From: Volvox africanus
Lineage: Eukaryota; Chlorophyta; Chlorophyceae; Chlamydomonadales; Volvocaceae
NCBI GenBank assembly: GCA_030268105.1
Contig: BSDZ01000080.1
Location: 992,001-1,056,000, forward strand
Direction: 5' to 3'
Length of the DNA: 64,000 bases
Shown: positions 12,701 through 26,520 of the stretch, in pieces
Layout of the letters: each line of letters opens with the position of its first letter
Position numbering within the stretch: position 1 is the stretch's first letter
Translations under genes and position numbers: made by a program
The notes under the pieces: generated by a model
Seen by the model: only the letters and a program-made list of their open reading frames with translations
Told to the model about the DNA's origin: nothing
Database searches by the model: none

Positions 12701-15700
12701 CTGACCAAGGCATCATACGACTTGATCGGCACCCCAGCCAAGTCAGTAGCGCACCATTTAGCCAAAAGTTTCGTCAGGCCTCGCTTAAACCACAAGACAC
12801 GCTCGGTTTCAGTGAGATCAGCAATGGGGGTCACAAGTGCTTCAAAGCGTGACTGGTACGCAGGTACATTTTCACCCCGACGCATGTGGTAGCTACCGGC
12901 TGCCAAAACCTTACGAGCCTCCACATCACGTGCTTGAACCTCAGTAGTGAACCGTGCGAGCAAAGCGGCGATCATCTCGTCAAAAGTATAGTCACCCCGG
13001 GCGGTGGTCCATTCACGATACCAGTCCTTCGCTGAGCCCTCGAGGGTGTTACCAACGAAGAGACACCTGATACCATCATTATCGCCACCATGAACAGCCT
13101 GGAGATACTTTTTAGCGTCATGCACGTACACACGAGTTGCATCGGCTATGCTAGGTCCTGGTGTCTTTTCAGTTAGCGAGATATTGAGCCTAGGAACGGG
13201 AATTGACAATCTCATCACCTCAGGGATGTCATCATGCCCTCGAGCTTGAGGTAATGGCAGAACCCTTGGTCCAGCAGTGTTGTCCATATTGGTGTTAACT
13301 GCTGAACGCGGCACAATTAAGTGAGCAGGGGTCTGAAGGACAAGGGGATCTTGAGTGGCTCGCGTGCCAACAGTCTCAAGACCTCTATCCGAAGCTCTAG
13401 CAGCCACAACAAAATCGGGTTGGCTAGCTAGGCTAGTGTGTGGCGTATCGTCGTGTTCCGCGGACATGGAGCACGAAGCGATACCCTAGGTTTGCGTAAT
13501 AGAAGCCGACTTCTATGGCAAAGGCAAGAGTACAAAGGTGAGCCTACCGACAGTACTCTTGAGAAGATTCAGTAAACTCAGCAAGTACTTGCCCAGCTGA
13601 GTCCTGATCTCCGTAGTTTGGGCAATGAGAGTCGCCAACTGGTCCGGACGAAAGCCGGTCTCAGTCGCCGTGGCAAGCAATGCCGGTGCACTGAGATTAC
13701 CTGCGACTCAGAGCGTACACTTAGTCGCCGCGAAGTGGCGGCGTCCAAAACGGCGCGGCCTAGGTCTTCGGCAAAAGTATCTAGCGGTCCTCATGGTTCG
13801 TCGCTGGAACTCGCCGATCCTAAGTGTGACAACCCTACTGCGTATAGGTGATGTCCATGTATAACAACATATAAGCCTTTCCGGCATTCACATGATGCAA
13901 GGGTCCGAATAACGATATTCGGTTGCAAGGCATGCATTGCGACGAGTGCGGCGCTCTCAACGTGTGCTGTAATGAAGTAATATTATATCACATAATATTA
14001 CTTATCGTTTCATAGCACGAGCATAATGCGCACTTCAATGATTCGGTATTTCATGCATGCTAGGCGGATTTGCCATGATGCGATGTCGCGATGGATAATG
14101 ATAACATGCCAAATGCATATATAAATGTATGCGAATACATCTATATCATGCAGGTTCATTCATATGCAATAATCATTCATGCGTTCATCAAGATAACACT
14201 TCGCCTTGTAGGGTCGCATCGACCTACGCATCGGCGGGAAACAAACCGTAGCACAACATTGAGTGGCTTCATCCATCGCCTGCAATCAAGGTGGCAAACA
14301 CGTTGCCTGATACCCCAGCCCGCCATGCATAAACACCATATGCATCTATATGACAATCTCATTATGCCATACACATACCTTCTCAAGGACATAACGTGGA
14401 ATGTGACCCCACTTCCGCACCAGTTTCCGAACCTTTGCATCAGTAAGGTTTGAGTACAGCCGGCTTCTGCACAGGACAGAATGTTGTTGGCGGACATATA
14501 TAACTGTAAAGAGACTTGGAAGCACTGCATATGCACCAGAGTTTGCAACATGCTTGTTATATTCATCATACTAAGCTACACTGCAAGTAATAAGCAGCAC
14601 CTGTATGTAATTTGCGGCTTTTATACCTGCATTTCTCGATCTCATCATCTGTCCAGATGGGCATGTACAATGTGGTCGCGCCTGAAAGCTTCACAAAGTC
14701 ATTGTATCGCTGCTTATCAAGGGACGCCAGCAGCACAGTACAGAACAGCAGTGGCCATGTCCACAATCCACCTGTGTGTTTACAGTGAATCTTCTCATAA
14801 CAGCCAGCCGTAAAAATGTCAGTTCTTACCTACTTGGCGTAAGTTTAGAACTAGACCGTGGTTGCAGCAGTTACATGTATGTATGTGGAAAAATGCTGGT
14901 CCCGAGCAAATAACATTAGAATGAAGGGTACCATGCAATACTGTGTGAAATCAGATTCTTATTTCACGTTTCATAAATTTCATGGGGTACAAGTACACCA
15001 TTCTTTCGAGTGCAATTTCCCTCTCATCCTTAACACCGCCAACAGCTTCAAACTGGCTTCATGATGTGCATTCCACTCACCATGTTTTGGGATCAAAAGC
15101 CTCCGTAAAGAAGTCCATTTCGCTGCCCGCCTCAACCTTGATGTCCGTGCCGTTAGATGTGAACAAGTACTTCATGCTGTCGTAGTCAAGAAGAATTGTG
15201 TTGACGCCCTTCTCCTGAACCAGCCAGCCCATCAGGACTACAGCAAAGAAAGACTTGCCAATTCCGGGTGTACCTGGTGCCAGAATTATAAATAAATGAG
15301 AAGGTGTACTTCGTCAGTGAGAAACAACATGATTGGCAAATATTGGAAACATACATGTTTTCTTGCTTTGACCGTTGTTATGGGTCCAGATGAAGTACTA
15401 GGACCCCTTAGTGCCACATCAGAGCATGAAAAGCTCTAAATCCGACCTTGAATCGGTTCTGAAAATACTTATTTCGTTTAATAAGTTGCTGTCTCTCACT
15501 GCTCGTGTCTCCACATAGAACATTCACTCCTAGCTGATGCCCACCACATCACTTGATATGTAGGAATGGTATGTAGCTAGTGAAACATCCTAATCGTGAA
15601 GAAGTCATGGGCACACATGCACATGCACAGGCTCCAGTTCTCAGACAGCCAGTAGTGGCATGATAGCACAAAAACTCTAAAATGAAGGCAGCTGCAAGAT

Positions 15701-16311
15701 TCTGCCATACATCAGCTCTGGAGAGAGCTCACACATGGGACAGGCTGTTTGTAGGGGCAACCTGGGCGCCCATCAATGCTGGTCTGCGCAAGAACGTGTG
15801 GTGAACTGGTGAAGAAAGGAATGTGCTGAACTGGTGGAACTGGCCATTATTGACTTGTGAGGTTTGGAGGCCATATATACGAAGGCAAAATCAGGTAGCA
15901 ACATGATCAGGTAGCAACATGCCTGAGCATGCATGGCTGGAGGCAGGGTGCCCCTAATCTTCCAACCCGATAAATGTCTGATGTGTATACATACCAATCA
16001 GTAAGGTACCCTTGCGTGTGCGTGCTCTAAAATTAGCCCTTGATGGATGGATTTAAGCATCCGCATACCTGTGATGAGAAACTGCCTTTTCATGTTAGAT
16101 GAATGAAGCTCCATCATTCGATCGAATATCCCCCGGTAGCAGTGACGGACAAGGAGAGAACTGCCCCAACACCTCAAGCCCAGCAGGTAAACATTGCTCG
16201 GAAGGGTGAGGAAGCTGCCTGCTACGATAGGAGGAAGCCCTAGTAGGGCCTGCCAGAACAGCTGAAACTCTCGAGGAGCTAGCTGGCGGGAAGATGATGC
16301 GCCGCCAACTG
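6709..16311 (-). CDS. Crinkler/RHS-type P-loop NTPase-nuclease-like protein, interrupted by an intronic retrotransposon
   Basis: Probable exons in transcription order: 16311-16069 (start approximate), 15273-15081, 14771-14627, 14466-14379, 8432-8242, perhaps one ending at 7561, 7347-7202, 7023-6709. Recognisable CR-family blocks are LLVRHCYRGIFDRMMELH, then the Walker A GTPGIGKSFF (its first Gly split between the first two exons), ILLDYDSMKYL, TTLYMPIWTDDEIEKCR, KWGHIPRYVLEK, HLEVVGDHYQRKVMKPASPY, FSERYAHRRLQEGGSF, and the C-terminal NFPAVDSIMQPDFLFQ and KLYFVVPSHIF. This order matches oomycete Crinkler and trypanosome RHS proteins, which couple a P-loop ATPase to a C-terminal restriction-fold domain; their roles range from secreted effectors to genome-conflict factors. 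A chromovirus sits in the 14378-8433 intron. The exon at 14771-14627 opens in a different frame from the one its acceptor dictates, so either a micro-exon was missed or the gene carries a frameshift. The N-terminus was not found. Confidence 0.68.
8808..9241 (-). repeat. 3' LTR of the chromovirus
   Basis: Same length as the copy at 13825-14258 and differing at about eight positions, all transitions. It contains a 12-bp perfect inverted repeat (8958-8969 with 8975-8986) around a 5-nt loop. Identity with the other copy continues 12 bp past the TG...CA end, at 8796-8807. Confidence 0.93.
9242..9258 (-). promoter_or_regulatory. Polypurine tract of the chromovirus
   Basis: On the minus strand the sequence immediately before the 3' LTR is GGGAGGGGGGATAAT, a typical plus-strand priming purine tract. 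It fixes the LTR start at TGTTGTGC. Confidence 0.8.
9300..9788 (-). pseudogene. Chromovirus integrase C-terminus with chromodomain
   Basis: A 162-codon frame. GQLVLLSTKNLRS, the GPY/F-type module PRWIGPYPVMRMVG and HPTFHVSLVRPY belong to the integrase C-terminal domain. A chromodomain follows (about residues 95-150: YDVEWVLDYRARR, HEYLVKWTGYTSEHNSWEP), which in this lineage steers integration to marked chromatin. It is separated from the core by another frame change near 9800. Confidence 0.88.
9822..10178 (-). pseudogene. Chromovirus integrase core, distal part (frameshifted)
   Basis: It continues the integrase core after the frame break: PQTDGQTDSTNRTLGDMLR, then VWDTYLTAAEFALNNAVNRS and SPFFLNYGFHPALPVW. 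In related elements the residue after GQT is the catalytic Glu of the D,D-35-E triad; here it is Asp. Whether that is a mutation or a lineage trait cannot be told from one copy. Confidence 0.8.
10022..11390 (-). pseudogene. pol: Chromovirus Pol: RT remnant, RNase H, integrase zinc finger and core
   Basis: Only the last residues of RT survive (SIIAAPLTNLTRKG), then an RNase H domain (VVSDASVFGSGAVL, TTREQELLAVLHALKEW, KTDHKPL), the integrase HHCC finger (HEDPLAGHPGSK ... CSLCQRN) and the integrase core with its first two aspartates in SMDFVV and ISDRGGQF. The frame goes wrong just after LSTAYH near 10150; the continuation is in another frame at 9822-10178. Together with the missing RT body this makes Pol non-functional. 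The 5' limit given is the region where homology begins, not a start codon. Confidence 0.82.
11419..12213 (-). CDS. pol: Chromovirus Pol N-terminal part with retropepsin protease
   Basis: A 264-codon frame. The first about 170 residues are not recognised. The last third is an aspartic protease: a beta-strand lead-in VVQIGLNGRTLKALV, then the catalytic DTGASDDFIS, then a hydrophobic GRITLSLSIGPLRV segment. It should process Gag-Pol. A TAA stop occurs directly after VVTRP, where an intact element would run on into reverse transcriptase; this marks the 5' side of the deletion. Confidence 0.8.
   Translation of the reverse strand: MEGAPPGISELTRGRWSSLRPAVKALLPCVLGHIKRVIARCITLDGRTGLLCFDSLCNLFTPRRPLSSIDLSNHVVLFIPSSLREMSEQLAVYRRCRRQYPGTAACVLLPAFCRRKAEASLRGMRCVHQFEPGTVLFNGVDREGMLAPWPGTSYSVDVWYEAPDEGAVGYGPALSALTLFPGQSLVDNRVPVVQIGLNGRTLKALVDTGASDDFISVAEVNALGLTPESSDCPQVTLADGGKHPIVGRITLSLSIGPLRVVTRP
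12232..13467 (-). CDS. gag: Gag polyprotein of the chromovirus
   Basis: An intact 411-codon frame. The middle (about residues 95-230) is a retrotransposon gag domain, with AKDWYREWTTARGDYTFDEM and ENVPAYQSRFEALV among its recognisable blocks. A basic low-complexity linker follows, then a zinc knuckle near the C-terminus with CLRCAESHPTKDC, spaced C-x2-C-x3-H-x4-C, one residue shorter than the canonical CCHC box. Gag would package element RNA. The stop lies just before the pol-side frame that opens at 12213, so the protease is probably made by frameshifting or from a separate start. Confidence 0.88.
   Translation of the reverse strand: MSAEHDDTPHTSLASQPDFVVAARASDRGLETVGTRATQDPLVLQTPAHLIVPRSAVNTNMDNTAGPRVLPLPQARGHDDIPEVMRLSIPVPRLNISLTEKTPGPSIADATRVYVHDAKKYLQAVHGGDNDGIRCLFVGNTLEGSAKDWYREWTTARGDYTFDEMIAALLARFTTEVQARDVEARKVLAAGSYHMRRGENVPAYQSRFEALVTPIADLTETERVLWFKRGLTKLLAKWCATDLAGVPIKSYDALVSFAKGTEIRLLAGEEEVKSVPRANAVQVQDPLGEAVALEQELGATRPTPTATTRRSNRQRQARGGASSGVRGSGGAGPSSDPAKSRKRGGATSSAAAQRSDPNAKRTCTDDSFMPKWNCNHSEFERRKAANVCLRCAESHPTKDCPLLPPFVPQPK
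13825..14258 (-). repeat. 5' LTR of the chromovirus
   Basis: Partner of 8808-9241. On the minus strand it precedes a leader of about 350 nt (13824-13468) and then gag. It should hold the element's promoter; no TATA box is claimed. I saw no convincing tRNA-complementary primer-binding site starting TGG directly after it. Confidence 0.92.
14259..14378 (-). other. Intron segment upstream of the inserted element
   Basis: A short stretch between the 5' LTR and the splice donor (GTATG at 14378) of the Crinkler-like exon 14466-14379. The insertion therefore lies just inside the intron and leaves the donor intact. Confidence 0.6.
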
Positions 16312-16538
16312 CTGGCAGTCAACATTGCAGGGACATTAATTTTAATCTTGACACACTAAAATTAGCTAGCTAGGCTGGCTAGCATTGCACGTAGGGATGG
16401 GGTCAAATGATACATCACTACAACTGCCACACAAGGGCCCGATCAGTCCCCGACCTGTCTCGATACCAATTGTTGTACCTCCGTTGTGTCGGCCTACAAA
16501 GGCCCGATCGGAAGATGACCATCGGTGGTCCAATCTTT

Positions 16539-16794
16539 GACACTACCCGTAGATACCCCAGGATACTACACAGACCACAACTAGCAAACAGCAGCCGCAG
16601 CCATGGCTTCCACAATAGACATGTACGGGTTTAAATGCTCATTTCACACATGCGCCGTTTCCAAGCGGGCACATACATGAGAGCAAACCGTGGACAAAAC
16701 ATAGACACATGTGCGGGCCAACAAACTGCAACTTGAGGTCAGAGACCATCTACAAAGCCCAATGTAGTATCTTGGAATGTCTACGGGTAGTGTC
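16539..16794. repeat. Imperfect 32-bp inverted repeat, 192-bp loop
   Basis: GACACTACCCGTAGATAC... at 16539-16570 matches the reverse complement of 16763-16794 with four mismatches, all transitions. It could be the termini or stem of a small non-autonomous element. Confidence 0.7.
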
Positions 16795-17553
16795 CAGACA
16801 CCTTAATTTGAAGCAGCCAAGGCTAAACGACACACTGTCGTTACCAAATCCGCTCTGGTCACTGATTATGACCTTGAAACATGTCACGTTAAAACGGTTT
16901 TGCTACCCGTTTTGCGATAACGTAATTTCGAGGTCGCGAGGTTGGTGTCACAGAGAGTCAACAAGCAAACAGTACTATGTATAGCAGCTCATTGAGGCAT
17001 GCATGCTCTTGAGCTAGGAGTTGTTGGACCGTACTGAGGACAAGACGCCTCAGTGTGAGGCGCATGGCCGCCTTCAGACGTCTGACAGCACACATCAAGT
17101 AAATTTGGCCGAAGTAGTTTGGAATAGATGCTATGAACCTGCGGTAATCAAGAGAGATAAAAGCATTAAAGAGCATCTTAAAAACCAAAATATTCAGGTA
17201 AAAAGTTTTAATTCTGCTTTGTTACTTGAACCACAAGATACCCTCAAAGAAGATAAAACTAATTACATGATGAACTACGAGCACCGTGCTCCCCATGACT
17301 GGTTGACTCACCCGCAGTGGTCCTCGTGCTGCTTGGGCCAGGGCCAGATGCCATGTCTGTACGAATGGTGTACCGCAGGGGCCACAAAAGATGCATGATA
17401 AGCCAGTTGATTGTTATGACATACATGGCTGGTGAGAAAATGTGTAGTCTGTATGTCAGAAAGAGAAAAGCGCCCCCCTTCCGGGGAATTACTTCTTTCT
17501 TCCTTCTCAATGTCTTTATACACGTATCGCTCATCTCACCACTACGTAATGGG

Positions 17554-17685
17554 TATGTGTGTAGGATAGGGGGGTACATCACCCGTGGCCACTAACCTGG
17601 CAGTCCCTACCTTCCCCGGTGTTTCGGGGCACCCTCATCCAGTCTCCCATGCCGACTTCTCCGAAATCAGTGGTTTTCCCAGGTT
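17554..17685 (+). repeat. 132-bp dispersed repeat, copy 1
   Basis: It matches the reverse complement of 55436-55567 over 132 bp, with no difference that I could see. It starts TATGTGTGTAGGATAGG and ends GTGGTTTTCCCAGGTT. No terminal inverted repeat or target duplication is obvious. Confidence 0.85.
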
Positions 17686-18460
17686 CAGCACCCACCACCA
17701 GCATCCAGCGGAATCTGCCGAATCAACTAAGGCGTCAACTCTGCTACTGGTCAGCTCGCAGGTCACTTTAATTGGGGTCGTCACCGTCCATCGACATGGG
17801 GGCACCCTGCCCTTAACATTAGGGTCTTTGGCCCGCTCTCAGTCGGGGTAGAACCTGGAACTCCAGGGGTAATGGGTGTTGATAGACGAGGACCAGGAGG
17901 GGTGCAATCTGTAAACTGTAACCGGTTCCCATCCCCACGAAATACCAATAACTGTAATGGGGGTTGAATTTAAAACATGTCGCCAGGGTAGTTGTAGTGG
18001 GTGTTTGGGTTGGTGGGATCGTCAAGGCCTCTGGTAGAGACGGAACGAAGCAGTGCCATGCAGGTTCTCTGAGCTCCTAGCGATAGTGAAAGGCCTAAAC
18101 CAGGAGGATCAAACCAGATCCGTGAGGCGTACGGGCTTGCCTAAGGCGTACGGGTTTTGGGTGATGGTCATCCACAACCGAAGCCACAGCAGGCCACAGC
18201 TTTGCTGGTCATCACTGTACAAAACCTTTGCTTCCACACCCTTTAAGATAGGACCCAGTCGCGCAGGAAACAACCCCTCTCAATGCTAGTCCCGTCTCTA
18301 GTCATGCATGCCAGAAAGCTTGTTTGTCACGACGGTCATTTATGGAAAGTCAATGAACAAGCAAGCAGCGTACATCAGTTAGGCATGTTTCATGACCCAG
18401 GAGTGTAACGTACCGAGAACGGGAGATGGAAGCCTTTCAGTTGAGGCTTGTAAGGAAGCA

Positions 18461-18520
18461 ACCTTGATTGTGCCTCACGTACAGTGCAGTGCATGTATAT
18501 GTGTGAGGCACAATCAAGGT
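18461..18520. repeat. Perfect 18-bp hairpin
   Basis: ACCTTGATTGTGCCTCAC at 18461-18478 pairs perfectly with 18503-18520 across a 24-nt loop. Pairing can extend imperfectly through GGAAGC / GCTTCC outside the stem. It could be a small-RNA hairpin or a tiny element. Confidence 0.8.
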
Positions 18521-19097
18521 AGGTGGCTTCCAAACATCTGACAGATAGCATCGAGCAAACCTAGCCCTATGCGGACAGAGCAAATTTTGACTCCTTCACG
18601 TTTACCGCTGCAAATCAGCAGCAGTGAGTATATGCACATGACACACGGAAAGTGCTGACTGGCGTGGCGGCCTCCCGGCTGATCGATTCCCGACCTCGTT
18701 CGGGTTGATGCCCAATGCAGGAACCTGGCAGCCCACATTTCGCTCAAAAACCGGTCCCGGCAACTTTTGGTTGGGCCACCAAACAGGCACCAAATAAATG
18801 ACCCCCGCCCCCTACCGGAAAGCCGCTTCGTCACGAAAGCTTTCTCCGCCGGTGAGTCGATATAGGCATTCCAGCCATGGCGCAACCTCTGGACAATGGG
18901 AACGGGCGTGGAGAAAGGCAGGGCATGATAACCGAAAACGCAATACCAGCAAGACATAATGCTGGCCCTTAAACTCTCAACCAGAAACTTCTTGGTCTTC
19001 CCGCGATTCACTTAATGTATATAACTGTTTATTTTATGAAGGATACGGGCAGAAATTGTCTGAAAGTTCTGCCCTCCCCGTGCCTGTCGTGAATTAC

Positions 19098-19217
19098 CAA
19101 GAAGGCATCAGCATTAAGATTCGACAATGTTGACATAAGATCCATGGCCGAACTCAAATCATCTGTGTAGAGCTTCGCTAGACGCTGACAAGCCTCGTCG
19201 ATGTCCGTCAGCGCCAT
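19098..19217 (-). CDS. First exon of a small unrecognised gene
   Basis: It starts at ATG 19217 with MALTDIDEACQRLAKLY and continues through a charged, helix-favouring stretch (DLSSAMDLMSTLSNLNADAF) to a GTAATT donor at 19097. The amphipathic pattern suggests a small coiled-coil or adaptor subunit, but no family is assigned. The gene diverges from DHFR-TS, with about 250 bp between the two start codons. Downstream exons were not identified; a conceivable one is near 18840-18960 (minus). Confidence 0.4.
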
Positions 19218-19466
19218 TTCAAGCTGAACAAAGCGATGCGTGCGACCGCAGCAAGACGAAATTGATTTAACTGCTAGATTTACCTAAGTTAAAAGATGAA
19301 AGGTAAAAAGGTAGAAATTAGCAGTTAGGTCTCCCGGTCAAGTGTCGGACTATACGACACCTAGCTGTCTAACGTCTATGGCCATACATTACACAACTTG
19401 AATATGCGTTATGACGTCTAATTATGCTGAACTTGTTGATATGCAAGGTATCATCAGGATCACCAC
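19218..19466. promoter_or_regulatory. Candidate bidirectional promoter region
   Basis: About 250 bp between divergent start codons at 19217 (minus) and 19467 (plus). No specific box is claimed; the inference rests on the head-to-head arrangement only. Confidence 0.35.
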
Positions 19467-24430
<4,964 letters not shown>

Positions 24431-26520
24431 GGTCTCGTCGAAAGGGTGGCCAGGGTAACAGCTAACCGGTACCTGGCGAAATTAAGGATGACAATGAAAC
24501 ACATATATTGGGCTTCTGTAAAGTATAGTCCCTCTTCACCAGTCGCTGCGGAACTGGTGCTTGCGTAGGAATGTGTAGCGCTCACAGAGGCATGGGGAAG
24601 GGTGGGGCTGCATTTCTCCTGTGTTTCCATCTCCCTGACTCTTGACTGACAGCCTGAAGACCCGCACACCAGGCGTTCTGGTGCGGCTGTGTTTCCTCAG
24701 GTCTGGGTATGGAGGGTTCCTTAGTGAGTTCTCGGTCGGGCCATTATCGATCTTGCTGCCCTATAGAGGGGAGGTGGCTTGGAGGAGACGCACGGAGAGA
24801 ATATTACATCACATGTTCAACACTGCACTGGGGACGATTTAGGAGTTGGGGATGGAAGAGGTGAGGCAGGGAGGATTCGTCCAGTGCTCATGTCGCCTGG
24901 GAACACCTGTACATGGGGGTGTGCGTGCCGTGTTCACAGTTGGATGAAAAATCCAATCCACGAGAATTCGTTTCATAGGCGTTACGACGTTGCTGTGGGC
25001 CTCGCACCCCCTCTTCATAATGGCTCATAAAATTGTTTGAACAGAAGGCAGTTTGATTGTAATGCATAAGCATTGATGTGCACACATGTGTATTCAGTCT
25101 GAATGGAGACATGCACACACGAGAACAATCCGTCGGGGAAAGGGGTGGTGCGGTTGTGTTGCCCCTGATGCACTGGGCTTCAGTATGGCAGCACCGCATG
25201 GGTAATGTGGTATGAGACCTAACCAATTTAGAACTTGGGTTCTATCATCCTTCAATCATGATGGTGGTGCTGATGAGGATCATAATAAATCATCTCTAGT
25301 CACAATCTATGACATCGTTCACACCACCACAGCTCCATCTAGTGAGGCGCATTCTCACTCCATTTCATTCGTCAATGTAACCCTTTTCCACGAGATCGTA
25401 ACCCGCCTCCTGTCTCCTTACCGCTCACCAGAGATGGCGAAATAGACCTCACAGAAATTTGGTAATTGGGGCGTGTTGCCTTCCCTTCACGACCTCCTCA
25501 TCGAACAAAAGATAGGCTAAACTGCTCACTGATTTGTAGTTCCTCTTGAGCATAATATTAAGTATCGTTTCAAATGTAATATGGGTCGTCAAATCATAAC
25601 ACGCACGTCCCGTCGCTTCGAGCTCTTCACGGCGCCCAGGGTGCTGCATGCACAGCGCGTGGGGGGAGGTGGGCCCGCATTGGGCCCAGGAGAGACCATG
25701 ATGTGGTGGTCGAAACCGCACCGAAGTCTGGGTCTCTCCCATCGGAGGCGCCTGTCATTCCCCTGCAGGAAGTCTGCATAATACCGCACAGATGCAAACA
25801 GGCGGCCTAAACAGCGGCTTCACCAGCTGACGCCAGCCTGACAGCAATCGCACCCGCCCTCATCCCCGCAACCACAACGCCACCTCTAGCACCACCTTGT
25901 TAATCCCATTTGCCGCACTGCCCCAAATCCTGCCTTACCCGATTCCCCACTCCCCGGCGGGGACTGCCTCACTATATGCAAAAGCCATCCGCCTGTTGGT
26001 GGCCACGAGGGCTAAACGGATCGCATGCGCCCCACCTATCATACAAGTCAAATCTCGTGTATTTGACCACCACCACTCCCTTTGCTGCGGGTTTCACGCT
26101 GTACGACAGGGTTGTACCCGGCGCTCCTAGGTCGCCTCCGCCTCCCATCCACTGAGGGGTCCCTTCATCTCCGTCCACCAATCCATCCTGTCAGGTAGCT
26201 ACGTCCACACATAGTCACATGCTTACAGGTTAGGTTTGTCGTCCACATGCTCTCCCCACACCCCACTAGTCCACCCCGCGGCTGCCTCCTCCCCCTTTCC
26301 CATCCACTGCCTAAACCTCTCTTCCGGCCACGCCTAACCGCACTGCCCTTAAAACCTCTTTTTTAAGTTGATAACATTAAGCAGGTACCTCGCTGCCGCT
26401 GCGCCGTTGTAAATCACGCGGTCCTTGGTTCCCGCTTAACCCCACCTCCTTTCCCCTCCTTCCCCAACTTATCAGTTATCATCACCACCACCACCATCAC
26501 CTGCCTTCCCTCTCTCACGA
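24431..26520. other. Spacer between convergent DHFR-TS and Sec14-like genes
   Basis: It holds two 3' UTRs. A TGTAA at 24517-24521 is placed for DHFR-TS and a minus-strand TGTAA at 26223-26227 for the Sec14-like gene. No open frame with recognisable motifs was seen; CCACC/CATCACC short repeats occur near 26,480. Confidence 0.5.
24517..24521 (+). promoter_or_regulatory. Putative polyadenylation signal TGTAA of DHFR-TS
   Basis: The pentamer lies 87 nt after the TGA stop, matching green-algal usage. Confidence 0.5.

Larger units (their letters stand above)
8808..14258 (-). mobile_element. Ty3/gypsy chromovirus LTR retrotransposon, reverse-transcriptase-deleted
   Basis: A 5451-bp element bounded by two 434-bp LTRs (9241-8808 as 3' LTR, 14258-13825 as 5' LTR), each starting TGTTGTGC and ending TTGTCACA on the minus strand. 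Order on the minus strand: gag with a zinc knuckle, aspartic protease, a few RT-end residues, RNase H, integrase zinc finger and core, integrase C-terminus with chromodomain, polypurine tract, 3' LTR. The protease-integrase order and chromodomain place it among chromoviruses. The RT body is missing and pol is broken into at least three frames, so it cannot move on its own. It lies inside an intron of the Crinkler-like gene on the same strand. No target-site duplication is evident. Confidence 0.93.
16312..19028. other. Spacer with small inverted repeats and a 132-bp dispersed repeat
   Basis: It probably holds the unrecognised 5' part or promoter of the Crinkler-like gene, an imperfect 32-bp inverted repeat (16539-16570 with 16763-16794), a dispersed repeat (17554-17685) and a perfect 18-bp stem (18461-18520). 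A 165-codon minus frame at 18514-19011 has no recognisable motif. Confidence 0.5.

Noticed and set aside
13813..13824. Primer-binding site directly after the 5' LTR
   Set aside because: The sequence does not begin with TGG and I could not match it to a tRNA 3' end by eye; left uncalled.
18514..19011. 165-codon minus-strand frame
   Set aside because: No recognisable motif, hairpin DNA inside it, and no consistent splice link to the exon at 19217; not called as a gene.
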